Source of the DNA: Algoriphagus vanfongensis DSM 17529
Lineage (GTDB): Bacteria; Bacteroidota; Bacteroidia; Cytophagales; Cyclobacteriaceae
Length of the DNA: 64,000 nucleotides
Direction: 5' to 3'
NCBI RefSeq assembly: GCF_000429465.1
Contig: NZ_AUBX01000015.1
Coordinates: 186,001 to 250,000, forward strand
The translations under genes and the position numbers were made by a program. The notes beneath the pieces were generated by a model. It was not told the DNA's origin. It made no database searches and saw nothing but the letters and a program-made list of their open reading frames with translations. Position 1 is the stretch's first letter. The number at the start of each line of letters is the position of its first letter. Below, piece by piece: positions 51,244 to 60,469 of the stretch.

Positions 51244-51612
51244 ATGGACCTTGTTATAAAAGTGATTGTTGCGCTGGTGGCACTCCAGCACATCTTTTTC
51301 CTTTGGTTTGAAATGTTTGCCTGGGAGACCATGGGAGCGCGACTTTTCCGCGGCAATTCGCCAGAATATTATAAAAAGACGAAAGCGATGGCAGCCAATC
51401 AAGGTTTGTACAATGGCTTTTTGGCTGCCGGGCTGATTTGGTCATTACTTTACCCGGACTCAGGTGTTGCCAGCCAACTATCCTTATTTTTCTTAGGCTG
51501 TGTCTTGGTGGCTGGACTGTATGGTGCCTACTCAGTCAGTCGGAAGATCCTTTTTATTCAAGGAGTACCTGCTCTGATTGGAATTTTGCTCATTTTAGTT
51601 GCTAATCATTAA
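51244..51612 (+). CDS. DUF1304 family small membrane protein
   Basis: A 122-residue four-helix membrane protein of the DUF1304 family, with segments LVIKVIVALVALQHIFFLWFEMFAW, GLYNGFLAAGLIWSLLYP, LSLFFLGCVLVAGLYGAYSV and FIQGVPALIGILLILVA. The NQGLYNGFLAAGL sequence is characteristic. The function is unknown. It is 19 bp upstream of the FAH-family gene on the same strand. Confidence 0.9.
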   Translation: MDLVIKVIVALVALQHIFFLWFEMFAWETMGARLFRGNSPEYYKKTKAMAANQGLYNGFLAAGLIWSLLYPDSGVASQLSLFFLGCVLVAGLYGAYSVSRKILFIQGVPALIGILLILVANH

Positions 51613-51631
51613 ATCAATAAACCTATTACCT

Positions 51632-52474
51632 ATGAAATTGTATAAACTACCCAGCAACACCCTGTTGGAAATTGAATCTGAATTTAGGCTTGGACCTGAG
51701 CTGGACTGGGATGACCTTCTTGGAAGGGAAAATTTGAAATCGCTGCTATCCAAAGAAAGCATGGCTTGGGAGAAACTCTCAGCAGGAGATGCTGAAAACT
51801 TAATCCAAGAGGAACTATTGGCGCCGATGGGCAATCAGGAAATTTGGGCCGCCGGAGTGACCTACTATCGGAGCCGAACTGCCAGAATGGAAGAATCTCA
51901 AGACGCTGGTGGTGCAGATTTTTACGACAAAGTTTATGCAGCAGATCGTCCGGAGCTATTTTTTAAAGCGACTCCCTCCCGAGTTGCCGCACCTCGAGGT
52001 CAGGTGAATATTAGGAAAGATTCTACTTGGGATGTGCCTGAGCCAGAGTTGACCCTACTGATATCTCCACAAGGAAAAGTGCAAGGCTTCACCATTGGCA
52101 ATGATATGAGTAGCCGAAGTATCGAAGGAGAAAATCCACTTTACCTTCCCCAAGCCAAAGTCTATCAGGGCTGTGCAGCGATAGGTCCGTGCATATTAAT
52201 TCAGGATTCTTTGCCGGAAAACACCGAAATTTCATTGAAAATCTACAGGAATGGAATGTTGGCAAGTGAAGGCAAAACTAATTTGACACAATTAAAACGG
52301 AAACCACAGGAATTAGCTTCTTGGTTATTCCGAGGCAACACATTTCCAGTGGGTTGTTTTTTGATGACTGGTACTGGTATTGTTCCTGATGATTTCACTT
52401 TGGCTAAAGGAGATGAAATAGAAATTAGTATTGAAGGAATTGGTTCACTGGAGAATAAGGTTGGATTAATTTAA
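51632..52474 (+). CDS. fumarylacetoacetate hydrolase family protein (sugar-acid dehydratase-like)
   Basis: A 280-residue FAH-fold protein. Metal-binding acidic residues are seen in DVPEPELTLLIS (E-x-E) and TIGNDMSSRSIEGENPLYLPQAKVYQGCAAIGP (Asp). The YYRSRTARMEE and PELFFKATPSR segments resemble 2-keto-3-deoxy-pentonate dehydratase/hydrolase-like members of oxidative pentose pathways more than true fumarylacetoacetase. No sugar-acid genes are adjacent, so the substrate is open. The longest frame starts at 51599 and overlaps the DUF1304 gene; ATG 51632 (MKLYKLPSN) is more likely. Confidence 0.85.
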   Translation: MKLYKLPSNTLLEIESEFRLGPELDWDDLLGRENLKSLLSKESMAWEKLSAGDAENLIQEELLAPMGNQEIWAAGVTYYRSRTARMEESQDAGGADFYDKVYAADRPELFFKATPSRVAAPRGQVNIRKDSTWDVPEPELTLLISPQGKVQGFTIGNDMSSRSIEGENPLYLPQAKVYQGCAAIGPCILIQDSLPENTEISLKIYRNGMLASEGKTNLTQLKRKPQELASWLFRGNTFPVGCFLMTGTGIVPDDFTLAKGDEIEISIEGIGSLENKVGLI

Positions 52475-52535
52475 ATTCTCTGTAGCGTTTGATGCAAAAA
52501 TTTCGTGTTGATAAACAAAAGCTAAATTTTCAGAT

Positions 52536-52979
52536 ATGAGACGATTTTTACTATTCGCATTGTTGATTACTTCCTTGATATCTTGTCAGGAGAGTGAAAA
52601 ACCAGCTGTCGCAGAATTTCCGCAGACATGGGTTTTCTCAGGATATTCTTCTTCTTGGGTGGCAAATCCTGAAATCACCCCAGTAGTGGATTCACTTTAC
52701 TATTATGAATTGAGAAAGGATGGGACTTTCACCAAATTCATAGGAGAATTTGAGTTGGTCGGTACTTATGAAGTAGAAGATGACACTACGAATGATTCCG
52801 AATATCTTGTTTTGAAATACGATCAGGAAACCTATTTGGAAGACAGAGAGCGGGACGGCATTGGTTTGATTCATTATTGTGGTCAAGATTTTGAGCCTTT
52901 TTATTATGTGAGCTCCAATACCATTCGGGGATCATGGGGCGCATGCGATGGACCTAATTTGTATTTTGAGAGGCAATAA
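52536..52979 (+). CDS. lipoprotein of unknown function (lipocalin-like size)
   Basis: A 147-residue lipoprotein with signal peptide and lipobox LISC (Cys17). The remainder is beta-rich (TWVFSGYSSSWVANPE, YYYELRKDGTFTKFIGEFELVGTYEVEDD), which suits a small beta-barrel such as a lipocalin-like domain, but I cannot name a family. The YELRKDGTFTKF...GTYEVE pattern is seen in lipocalin-like proteins of Bacteroidota. It stands alone on the plus strand, closed by a hairpin terminator. Confidence 0.75.
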   Translation: MRRFLLFALLITSLISCQESEKPAVAEFPQTWVFSGYSSSWVANPEITPVVDSLYYYELRKDGTFTKFIGEFELVGTYEVEDDTTNDSEYLVLKYDQETYLEDRERDGIGLIHYCGQDFEPFYYVSSNTIRGSWGACDGPNLYFERQ

Positions 52980-53007
52980 GGTGTTGAAAAATTCAACTGA
53001 AAAACTG

Positions 53008-53040
53008 AGGCTGTTTCTGAAATGAGACAGCCTTTCTTTA
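53008..53040 (+). terminator. Terminator after the lipoprotein gene at 52.5 kb
   Basis: A 10-bp stem (53008-53017 with 53024-53033, one G-T pair) with a 6-nt loop is followed by TTCTTTATTTT. Confidence 0.75.
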
Positions 53041-53050
53041 TTTTGTGAGA

Positions 53051-53479
53051 ATGAGTCATTTCTTTCAAAAACCTCTACAGCTTCCCCGATATGCTCAGGG
53101 CTATCATTTGATTACAGATCTGGTGGAAGATGCCATTCCTGAACTCCGTCAGATCCAAGTTGGCTTCTTGCAAGTTTTCATACAGCACACTTCTGCTGCT
53201 TTGACTATCAATGAAAATGCGGACCCAACTGTCAGAAAAGACTTCCAAACCTTTGTGAATGAATTGATTCCGGAAACTTATCCACGCTTTATCCACACTT
53301 ATGAGGGTCCAGATGATATGCCTGCGCACATTAAAGCCAGTTTTTTTGATACAAGCCTTCAAATTCCCATTTCTGGTGGAAAACTCGCTTTAGGAATTTG
53401 GCAGGGGATTTATCTCTGTGAATTTCGTCGTCATGCCTCTGGTAGGAAACTACTTTTGACAGCCTTTGGAAATAGTTGA
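53051..53479 (+). CDS. YjbQ / UPF0047 family protein (secondary thiamine-phosphate synthase)
   Basis: A 142-residue member of the YjbQ/UPF0047 family. Signature: VFIQHTSAALTINENADPTVRKDF, the late AHIKASFFDTSLQIPISGGKLALGIWQGIYLCEFR, and the C-terminal RKLLLTAFG. E. coli YjbQ has a minor thiamine-phosphate synthase activity; its physiological role is unclear. The longest frame starts at a GTG (53045); ATG 53051 is the better start. It is not adjacent to thiamine genes. Confidence 0.92.
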   Translation: MSHFFQKPLQLPRYAQGYHLITDLVEDAIPELRQIQVGFLQVFIQHTSAALTINENADPTVRKDFQTFVNELIPETYPRFIHTYEGPDDMPAHIKASFFDTSLQIPISGGKLALGIWQGIYLCEFRRHASGRKLLLTAFGNS

Positions 53480-53542
53480 TATTCTCTGAAATATCTTATT
53501 CACCATTTATAAAATTCTATAAAGCTGGTTTAAATACAATTA

Positions 53543-53550
53543 TATTTTTG
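53543..53550 (+). promoter_or_regulatory. Promoter -7 element of the DUF5916 gene
   Basis: TATTTTTG matches the Bacteroidota -7 consensus TAnnTTTG, 16 bp before the start codon of the gene at 53567. A clear -33 TTTG is not seen at the right spacing. Confidence 0.4.
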
Positions 53551-53566
53551 TCTTATCAGCTAAACT

Positions 53567-55777
53567 ATGAGAATTTTATTGTCACTATGTCTCGGCATGT
53601 GTCTGCTATCCAGCGGTACGGCCCTAGGACAAGATCTGCTATCTAATGCCTTCGCTACTAAGGTAAAAGAGCCTATTTTATTGGATGGGATTTTGGACGA
53701 AGATGTCTGGAAGACTGCCGGTTGGAATGGTGACTTTATGCAATATTTTCCGTCTGACACTTCTTCAGCTGAGGCGCAGACTCGGGTCAAAATTGCCTTC
53801 GACGATCAAAACCTATATCTCGCAGCTGTGATGGAAAACACCTCCTCTGCTAGAAAATACGTTTCTACCTCCCTGAGAAGAGATTATCGCGGAGAGCAAA
53901 ACGATGGCATCACCTTTATTTTTGATACGTTCAATGATAAAACGAATGCCTACCAGTTTGGGGTGAATCCCTATGGAGTGCAGCGTGAAGCACTTTTGGC
54001 TAATGGTGGGAATAGATCAGAGGATCTCAATCTGGCTTGGGACAATAAATGGTATGCCGAAGCACGAATTTTTGAAAACCATTGGCAAGTCGAAGCGATC
54101 ATTCCTTTATCTACCTTGAGGTTTCAGGATGGAGGTCAAAACTGGAACATTAACTTTTACAGAATTGATAGTCATCAGGGAGAAAGGAGTACCTGGACAC
54201 CCATTCCACGTAATTTTCCCATTATATCTACGGCTTTTAGCAGAAAGCTGATTTTTGAGGAGCCAATCAAGAAAAACTCAGCCAACGTCTCTCTCATTCC
54301 CTATGTGGCAGGTCGAACCTCCAAAAATTTTCTGGACGGAACTTCTGAGTCTTTGACTCCTGCTGTAGGTGGTGATGCAAAAATCGGTATCGGGCCAGCA
54401 TTGAACTTGGATCTGACTTTCAATCCGGATTTTTCTCAAGTTGAGGTAGATCAGCAGGTCACGAATTTGGATCGCTTTGAAATCTTCTTCCCAGAGAGAA
54501 GGCAGTTTTTTCTAGAAAATGCGGACCTTTTTGACAGTTTTGGACAGTCTAGATCCCGGCCATTTTTCTCCAGGAGGATCGGTGTAGATATAGATTCCGC
54601 TACTGGACAGAATGTCCAAAGCAAGATCATCTACGGAGCTCGCCTCAGTGGCAAAATCAACGAAGACTGGCGTGTGGGTCTCATGAATATGCAAACTGCT
54701 ACCGACGATGAGTTGGGGATTTTGGGAAAGAATTATACTGTGATGGCTTTACAAAAGAAGGTTTTCACTCGCTCTAATATTGGGCTCATCTACGTGGATC
54801 GTGAAACTCTCGATCAGGAGGGCTCCCCTTCATTTTTTGATCCGAATGCGTACAATCGACTCATCGGAATGGATTATACACTCAATTCCGCTGATGGAAA
54901 ATGGAGTGGAAAAGTTTTTTACCATCGGACCTTCGAGTCAGAAGAGAAAGACGCTCCCTATTCATTCAATGCCTACATGCTTTTTAGTGATATTCATTGG
55001 AGCTGGAGCGCAAGTATTCAGAAAATCGGAATGGGCTTCAATCCTGAGGTAGGCTATGTACCGCGTGTTGATTTTACGAGATTCAATCCTGACGTGGAAT
55101 ATTTATTTTATCCCAAGTCTAGCAGAATTAACAGGCATGGACCGAAACTGGAATTTGAGGGGTATTGGAATGAAGATGTTGGGGTGACCGATCGGGATAT
55201 CAATGCCAGTTATTCTGTTAGATTCAATTCTCTGGCGGAACTCAATCTGATTCAAAAGAATCGTTATGTGTATTTGTTTCGTGATTTTGACCCGACCAGA
55301 TCCGGTGGTGAACCGCTTCCTGCAGGCACTGATTATACCACTCAAACCATTGGACTGGAGTACAGTTCTGATCCACGCAAGATGTTTAATGTGCAATTGG
55401 AAGCAGAAGCTGGGGAATATTTTACAGGAAATTTTCAGCGTATTGCCAGCGAAATGGGCTTGAGATTGGGGTATTTAGCCAATATTTCCATGAATTTCAA
55501 TTACGCACGAGTCCGTCTTCCTGCTCCCCAGTCCGATGCTGATCTGATTTTGGTCGGTCCTCGCATAGATCTGACTTTTACCAAAAAATTATTCTGGACG
55601 ACTTTTGTCCAGTACAACAATCAAATTGACAATCTGAATATCAACACTCGACTACAATGGAGATATGCTCCCGTTTCAGATATGTTTTTGGTTTATACCG
55701 ATAATTATTTCCCGGGTGATTTTATGCCAAAACAAAGAAGTCTGGTCTTTAAGCTAAATTATTGGCTGAATATTTAG
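53567..55777 (+). CDS. DUF5916 domain protein with N-terminal CBM9-like domain
   Basis: A 736-residue exported protein with a signal peptide ending about residue 22 (SSGTALGQ). Residues ~35-200 resemble a family-9 carbohydrate-binding-like beta-sandwich (LLDGILDEDVWKTAGW, VKIAFDDQNLYLAAVMEN, WQVEAIIPLSTLRF). Residues ~225-736 match DUF5916, a large beta-rich domain that is probably an outer-membrane barrel (NPDFSQVEVDQQVTNLDRFEIFFPERRQFFLEN; C-terminal aromatic strand SLVFKLNYWLNI). The function is unknown; many Bacteroidota carry several copies. It is monocistronic. Confidence 0.88.
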   Translation: MRILLSLCLGMCLLSSGTALGQDLLSNAFATKVKEPILLDGILDEDVWKTAGWNGDFMQYFPSDTSSAEAQTRVKIAFDDQNLYLAAVMENTSSARKYVSTSLRRDYRGEQNDGITFIFDTFNDKTNAYQFGVNPYGVQREALLANGGNRSEDLNLAWDNKWYAEARIFENHWQVEAIIPLSTLRFQDGGQNWNINFYRIDSHQGERSTWTPIPRNFPIISTAFSRKLIFEEPIKKNSANVSLIPYVAGRTSKNFLDGTSESLTPAVGGDAKIGIGPALNLDLTFNPDFSQVEVDQQVTNLDRFEIFFPERRQFFLENADLFDSFGQSRSRPFFSRRIGVDIDSATGQNVQSKIIYGARLSGKINEDWRVGLMNMQTATDDELGILGKNYTVMALQKKVFTRSNIGLIYVDRETLDQEGSPSFFDPNAYNRLIGMDYTLNSADGKWSGKVFYHRTFESEEKDAPYSFNAYMLFSDIHWSWSASIQKIGMGFNPEVGYVPRVDFTRFNPDVEYLFYPKSSRINRHGPKLEFEGYWNEDVGVTDRDINASYSVRFNSLAELNLIQKNRYVYLFRDFDPTRSGGEPLPAGTDYTTQTIGLEYSSDPRKMFNVQLEAEAGEYFTGNFQRIASEMGLRLGYLANISMNFNYARVRLPAPQSDADLILVGPRIDLTFTKKLFWTTFVQYNNQIDNLNINTRLQWRYAPVSDMFLVYTDNYFPGDFMPKQRSLVFKLNYWLNI

Positions 55778-55857
55778 GAGTTGAAAGAGAGCCTAAATTA
55801 TCCGCTTTTGCTCCTCCTTCTAAATAAGTGCCGGAAGCCTGAACTTGAAACTCAAGA

Positions 55858-56133
55858 CTATTTTTGTCCTTGAACTGCTTTATGCTTCCTTTTTTCTCTC
55901 CAATTCTCTCGGTTTGGTTTCCAAAAACAGAAATAGCTTACGAAAGACCAGGCAACTAAATTGAATACCAAAAAATAGTAAGTCTCTGGCTCATACAATA
56001 CATTCCAATTAGGAGGAAGACCCACGCGATTAACTATCCTTGAAAAAAACACATTTCCAAGTCCGAATAACAAAATTGGAATGTAATTGATTTTATAGCT
56101 GAAAAACTCCTTGATTTTATGCCAGGCAGTCAT
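55858..56133 (-). CDS. small two-helix membrane protein of unknown function
   Basis: A 91-residue protein with two hydrophobic segments (residues ~18-36 and ~52-70), which I do not recognise. The C-terminus is Lys/Arg-rich (WKPNRENWREKRKHKAVQGQK), consistent with a cytoplasmic end. It is 23 bp downstream of the beta-lactamase-like lipoprotein gene on the same strand, which supports its being a real gene of that operon. Confidence 0.6.
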   Translation of the reverse strand: MTAWHKIKEFFSYKINYIPILLFGLGNVFFSRIVNRVGLPPNWNVLYEPETYYFLVFNLVAWSFVSYFCFWKPNRENWREKRKHKAVQGQK

Positions 56134-56156
56134 TGTTCTAAAAATTAATGCTAATT

Positions 56157-57398
56157 CTAGTTATGTAATTTTTTCAAGGCTTCAAAATCCGGCTTGATCA
56201 TCTTCTTTCTTTTCAGTTCCAATTGATACAGGTATTCTCCGAGCTCGGAGAAGAAAGGCAAACCAAGTTCATCGTATTCATACTTGTCATCATTGAGGAT
56301 TTCATCTTCATTGGAATAGACTACTGCTGAAACAAAAAATTCTACATTATTTTCAAAATCAACAAAGTAGCTTCCATCGATTAGGTAGCCGTAAGACCAT
56401 CCAGTTTTATTGAAAATTCGAAATCGAGATGGGATAGCGTCTTTGGAAGTATCAAACTTGAAAAATTTGGAGTAGGAATCAGAATACTCCAGACTATCGT
56501 ACTTCGGAAAGTCGCTTTCTTTTGGAAGCATACTCATGTACTTTAATACAAATTCACGCTGATCCTCCGTGATTTGGAAGCGCTCTACCTCAGGAAAAGA
56601 CATCGGATACAGAATTCGCTGTACCACCCCATGCAGGTCGCTGAGTGGGAACTTGTTTTTGTAGGTGAAATCCATTGGCTCTTGGATCAGAGAGTCATTT
56701 TTGTAATGTGCTTTGCCGATATGAGGACGACTCGGCACAAAGTAGTCTACCTCCGTATGTCTCTCTGGAAGTGATAGAATGCTATTCCCTTCTTCATCTA
56801 CAAATTTCACCGGATTGAAGTAGCGGTTTTCTTCTGGGCTGATTGGGAAACTCAGTCTTTGGCTGATTACTGTATTTTCAAGCCCTTTTTCTTTCAGTTT
56901 TGCATTGATATAGTCTAGCCCTAAAACTTCATAAAGTCGATTGTAGGCATCATTGTCCGAGACGATCAGGATTTTCTTGATGTAATGGCCGATGCTCGGA
57001 AGGGAATCTTTCGAAGAAAAATCTACAAACGAAGGGATCTGAGAAGCACGAACCGAGTCGATCAAAAGGGTGGTATTTCTGTCAAGATCATCGTTTTCTT
57101 GTTCGTTGAGCCACTCTAGAGCCAAAACAGCAACGGGGAGCTTGACTGTAGAAGCAGGATAGAAGTATGTTTCGTCGTTAAGATTGTATGAAAAATCCTC
57201 AAAAATAGGGTTCCCATGCTCGTTGCGATCTATTCGTGAGTAGAGGATCTGAACCTGGTATTTATCCTTCTCCGCAAGTACCTTTTTGAGAGTTGGGTAA
57301 GGATCCAAACCATCCTCAAAAGGGACATCCTGCTTATTGTTACATGAAAAAAGAACGAACAAAGCCAGCCCGAAGACTAAATGAAATTTAGATTTCAT
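56157..57398 (-). CDS. class-A beta-lactamase-like serine hydrolase lipoprotein
   Basis: A 413-residue lipoprotein (lipobox VLFSC, Cys19) with all three motifs of the penicillin-binding/class-A beta-lactamase fold: SxxK as Ser83-Thr-Val-Lys86, SDN at 147-149 and KTG at 331-333. The ~180 residues between SDN and KTG are longer than in true class A beta-lactamases, and the Glu166 loop is not obvious. It is thus more likely a cell-wall or ester hydrolase of the serine-hydrolase family than a resistance enzyme. It overlaps the upstream PLP-enzyme gene by 11 bp. Confidence 0.85.
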   Translation of the reverse strand: MKSKFHLVFGLALFVLFSCNNKQDVPFEDGLDPYPTLKKVLAEKDKYQVQILYSRIDRNEHGNPIFEDFSYNLNDETYFYPASTVKLPVAVLALEWLNEQENDDLDRNTTLLIDSVRASQIPSFVDFSSKDSLPSIGHYIKKILIVSDNDAYNRLYEVLGLDYINAKLKEKGLENTVISQRLSFPISPEENRYFNPVKFVDEEGNSILSLPERHTEVDYFVPSRPHIGKAHYKNDSLIQEPMDFTYKNKFPLSDLHGVVQRILYPMSFPEVERFQITEDQREFVLKYMSMLPKESDFPKYDSLEYSDSYSKFFKFDTSKDAIPSRFRIFNKTGWSYGYLIDGSYFVDFENNVEFFVSAVVYSNEDEILNDDKYEYDELGLPFFSELGEYLYQLELKRKKMIKPDFEALKKLHN

Positions 57399-58461
57399 GG
57401 GATTTTAATTGGTTGAGTGTGTGAGTCAATTGCTCAATGTCTTCCGACTTATGAAAGGCAGAAATTATGATGCGGTTGACCAAGTTGCTTTCTGCAGTGG
57501 GATAGCGAAAGGAAGAAATAATAAAACCTCGCTCCTCTAGTTCTTTCGCCCAGCAATCATTCAATAGACGGAATACAGGATAATCGCGATTACCTTCTAT
57601 CGCGGAAATTTCGGAGATGGCTTGATCGAATTGCGCACAATTTTGAAAAAGAATCCCCTGTTGATTTTGAATTAGATCCTGACATTCAAGAAAAGCAGCC
57701 AGATGAGCCGGAGATCCGGGGGAAGCACCTCCATAAAGTGGAGTATTTTTCAGTTGACCGAGTCTGCTCCGATCTCCCAAGATAATGCCTGCCGGCACTG
57801 CAAGACCCTTTCCAAGTGATCCGCAGACTATCAACTCAAAGCTGGGATCATTCCATTGAGAATAGGTTCCGAATAGTTTATCACCCAAAACCCCAAAAGC
57901 ATGACTGTCATCGATCAATAAAGTCACGTCATGGGTTTGGGCAATTTCTTTCACCCAAGTGTAGTCATGGACTTGAGCAGTAAAAGCATCTACGGTATTT
58001 CCTATGATCAGAATTTTACTCGAATTGAGCTCTTTGGAGCGTTGGAAACATTGCTTTTTCCATTGTGTAAAATTTAATTGATTAGATGTTTGTTTTCCTT
58101 CTGGAAGAATAGCTGAATGGGCGTCAGGAGAAATCCAGATTTCATCGAATTCTCCTGCTAAAACTTGATTTATGGCGATTCCTGCCAGATATCCTGAGCT
58201 GACTACCGCGGCATCTTCAGCACCTGCCTGTTGGGAAAAAAAGGATTCGAACTCTTCATAAATCCCCAATCGGATGTTATTAAGTCTACTTTGTCCATGG
58301 TTGGAACCCCATTTTTTTAGATTTTGAGCAATGCTGTCAATGAACTCAGATACCAGTGTCATACCCAAATAGGAAGTGCCTGAGAAATACAGGTATTCTT
58401 TCTCTTTGATGTTGATTTTGGGGGTGATTCCTTGATCTAAAAAGTGGAGTTGGTCAGCCAT
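57388..58461 (-). CDS. PLP-dependent alpha-oxoamine synthase family enzyme (BioF/KBL-like)
   Basis: A 357-residue fold-type I PLP enzyme. The PLP Lys218 is in VCGSLGKGLAVPAG and the cofactor-holding Asp184/His187 in LLIDDSHAFGVLG, a pattern of the BioF (8-amino-7-oxononanoate synthase) and 2-amino-3-ketobutyrate ligase group. It condenses an acyl-CoA or acyl-ACP with an amino acid. It is slightly shorter than typical BioF (~385) and no other biotin genes are adjacent, so function is not certain. The VOC gene ends 3 bp upstream and the serine hydrolase overlaps its end. Confidence 0.85.
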   Translation of the reverse strand: MADQLHFLDQGITPKINIKEKEYLYFSGTSYLGMTLVSEFIDSIAQNLKKWGSNHGQSRLNNIRLGIYEEFESFFSQQAGAEDAAVVSSGYLAGIAINQVLAGEFDEIWISPDAHSAILPEGKQTSNQLNFTQWKKQCFQRSKELNSSKILIIGNTVDAFTAQVHDYTWVKEIAQTHDVTLLIDDSHAFGVLGDKLFGTYSQWNDPSFELIVCGSLGKGLAVPAGIILGDRSRLGQLKNTPLYGGASPGSPAHLAAFLECQDLIQNQQGILFQNCAQFDQAISEISAIEGNRDYPVFRLLNDCWAKELEERGFIISSFRYPTAESNLVNRIIISAFHKSEDIEQLTHTLNQLKSHEI

Positions 58462-58464
58462 TAC

Positions 58465-58887
58465 TTACTTCGCGAAAATTTGAGAATCATCTTGAAAGGA
58501 TTTAAACTCAAGGGCATTACCGCAAGGATCGAGGAAAAACATGGTAGCCTGCTCTCCTACTTCGCCTTGGAATCTAATGTAAGGCTCGATGACAAATTGA
58601 ATTCCATTCTCTTTTAGCTTATCAGCCAATTCGTGCCATTCGTCCCAATCCAGAATCACCCCGAAATGTCGAACGGGAACATTTTTTCCATCCACTCCAT
58701 TAGTGTGAGCCTGTGCTAGTTCCTCTGGCTTGATGTGAGCTGAGAGTTGGTGGCCAAAGAAATTGAAATCGATCCATTTGTCAGTACTGCGGCCGATGTC
58801 GCATCCCAACAAATCTCCGTAAAATGCTCTGGTTTCCTCAATGTCCCTAATCGGGAAAGCCAAATGGAAAGGTCTAAATTGACTCAT
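58465..58887 (-). CDS. VOC family (glyoxalase-like) protein
   Basis: A 140-residue vicinal-oxygen-chelate protein ([42 protein letters not shown]) with His and Glu ligands (His9, HFGVILD and late Glu). Relatives include glyoxalases, dioxygenases and fosfomycin-resistance proteins; the substrate is unknown. The longest frame starts at 59133 within the divergent patatin gene; ATG 58887 ([13 protein letters not shown]) is clearly the real start. It probably shares a transcript with the PLP enzyme. Confidence 0.9.
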   Translation of the reverse strand: MSQFRPFHLAFPIRDIEETRAFYGDLLGCDIGRSTDKWIDFNFFGHQLSAHIKPEELAQAHTNGVDGKNVPVRHFGVILDWDEWHELADKLKENGIQFVIEPYIRFQGEVGEQATMFFLDPCGNALEFKSFQDDSQIFAK

Positions 58888-58927
58888 AATATGTACTTTC
58901 GTTGCGTGATTTTTATACCTTAAAGAT

Positions 58928-59833
58928 ATGTCAAAAAAGAAGAAAGTCTCATTGGTTTTGAGTAGTGGCGGAGCGAGAGGATTGGCGCATGTGGGTGTGA
59001 TAGAAGAGCTGGAATCGAGAGGGTACGAAATAGCAGAAATAGCAGGTTGCTCTGCCGGAGCTTTGGTGGGTGGCATGTATGCCTGCGGCAAATTGGAAGA
59101 GTTTAAAAATTGGATCTGTAATCTGGATCGCATTGACGTATTTTCTCTGATGGATTTTACTTTTTCCAGTAGGGGCTTTATTAAGGGTGAAAAAGTCTAC
59201 GGTGAACTCAAGAAAGTGGTGGAAGACTGTCAGATTGAAGAATTGGCAGTTCCTTTTTCCTGCAATGCCGTGAATGTAATCACTGGTGAAGAGGTGATTT
59301 TCAGAGAAGGGAGTCTGTACAATGCGATCCGTGCCTCTGGGAGTATTCCTTCCGTGTTTGTGCCGGCATTGATTTCCAAAAATTCTCTCATTGATGGAGG
59401 AGTGCTTAATCCTGTTCCGATCTCGCTCCTGCGAAATCATGAAGATGAAAATATCTTACTTGTGGTGGATGTGAATGGCCTCGCCCATGAATATATCGCT
59501 CCACCTAAAAATGATCAGGAAGGGAATCGCTTTATTACCTTTCCTTCGTGGCTGATGGATTATCGGAAAAAGATGAGCCAGTTTTTTCCGGATGAGAAAG
59601 AAGCAGAAAAAGAGCCTTCTTATTCTTCTCTGAATTTGGTAAAGCGATCTTTCGACCTGCTTCAAGATAGATTCTGTGAATTATTACTGCAGCAATTTCC
59701 TGTAGATATTCAGGTGAAAGTCTCACGAAAGCAGGCAGGTACGCTTGAGTTTCATAGATCCAGCGAGCTAATAGAAATCGGCAGGATTAAGACAAAGATG
59801 GCATTGGACGATTGGGAAAATGGAAATCAATGA
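58928..59833 (+). CDS. patatin-like phospholipase (RssA-like)
   Basis: A 301-residue patatin-family lipid acyl hydrolase. The oxyanion motif [15 protein letters not shown] is at residues 14-28, the nucleophile Ser42 is in [10 protein letters not shown], and the catalytic Asp in [11 protein letters not shown] (~residue 157). It is close to the bacterial RssA/YchK group; the lipid substrate is not known. It is divergent from the VOC gene by 40 bp and overlaps the following methyltransferase gene by 14 bp. Confidence 0.93.
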   Translation: MSKKKKVSLVLSSGGARGLAHVGVIEELESRGYEIAEIAGCSAGALVGGMYACGKLEEFKNWICNLDRIDVFSLMDFTFSSRGFIKGEKVYGELKKVVEDCQIEELAVPFSCNAVNVITGEEVIFREGSLYNAIRASGSIPSVFVPALISKNSLIDGGVLNPVPISLLRNHEDENILLVVDVNGLAHEYIAPPKNDQEGNRFITFPSWLMDYRKKMSQFFPDEKEAEKEPSYSSLNLVKRSFDLLQDRFCELLLQQFPVDIQVKVSRKQAGTLEFHRSSELIEIGRIKTKMALDDWENGNQ

Positions 59834-60437
59834 ACTAAACCGCCTATTGGGCAATATCGATAGCTACTTGCTAGATCAGATTCTTAAGGGTCGTTTTACG
59901 AAAGACATGAGAATCCTGGATGCTGGATGTGGTGAGGGCAGGAATATGGTTTACTTGATCCGACAGGGCTATCAAATCTTTGGGATAGATCCCAATGAGA
60001 CCGCAATTCAGTATTGTCGCTATCAAGCGAAGAGTTTGGATAGCGTGTACGATATCCACCGTTTTCAGCCGGGCAGTTTGGAGGCTATACCTTTTCATTC
60101 CGGGGCTTTTGATGCCTTGATTTGTTCGGCAGTTTTACACTTTGCAAGTGATGTGGACAATTTTTGGCAGATGATAAATGAGATTCATCGGGTATTGAAA
60201 GTTGGAGGAATCTTCTGGTTTCGGATGTGTACAAACATGGGCGGTATAGAGGCTCACTCTGAAAAACTAGATGAAGGAAAATATCTCTTTCCTGATGGTT
60301 CAGAGAGATTTGTGTTAGCAAAGGAAGACCTTGATAGATTAAATACCTTGGGATTTGAATGGCTGGAAACTCCTAAAACTGTGCTGGTATTGGATCAGCG
60401 GGAAATGGGTGTATTTCTGATGAAAAAGGTTAAATAA
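59820..60437 (+). CDS. class I SAM-dependent methyltransferase
   Basis: A 205-residue methyltransferase with motif I ILDAGCGEGRNMVYLIRQGYQIFGIDPNE (residues ~33-61) and ALICSAVLHFASDVDNFWQMINEIHRVLKVGGIFWFRMC, the usual Methyltransf_11/25 pattern. The substrate cannot be told. It overlaps the patatin gene by 14 bp, so it belongs to the patatin-TRIC unit. Confidence 0.9.
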   Translation: MEINELNRLLGNIDSYLLDQILKGRFTKDMRILDAGCGEGRNMVYLIRQGYQIFGIDPNETAIQYCRYQAKSLDSVYDIHRFQPGSLEAIPFHSGAFDALICSAVLHFASDVDNFWQMINEIHRVLKVGGIFWFRMCTNMGGIEAHSEKLDEGKYLFPDGSERFVLAKEDLDRLNTLGFEWLETPKTVLVLDQREMGVFLMKKVK

Positions 60438-60469
60438 CATATTGTTAAATTTAATTGTAAACAATTTTT

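Noticed and set aside
56157..57398. Reading the SxxK/SDN/KTG protein as an antibiotic-resistance beta-lactamase
   Set aside because: The spacing between motifs is too long and the Glu166 loop is not evident; a resistance claim cannot be supported.
58888..59133. N-terminal extension of the VOC protein frame (first 82 codons)
   Set aside because: It lies antisense in the patatin gene and the extension is low-complexity; the VOC domain begins exactly at ATG 58887.
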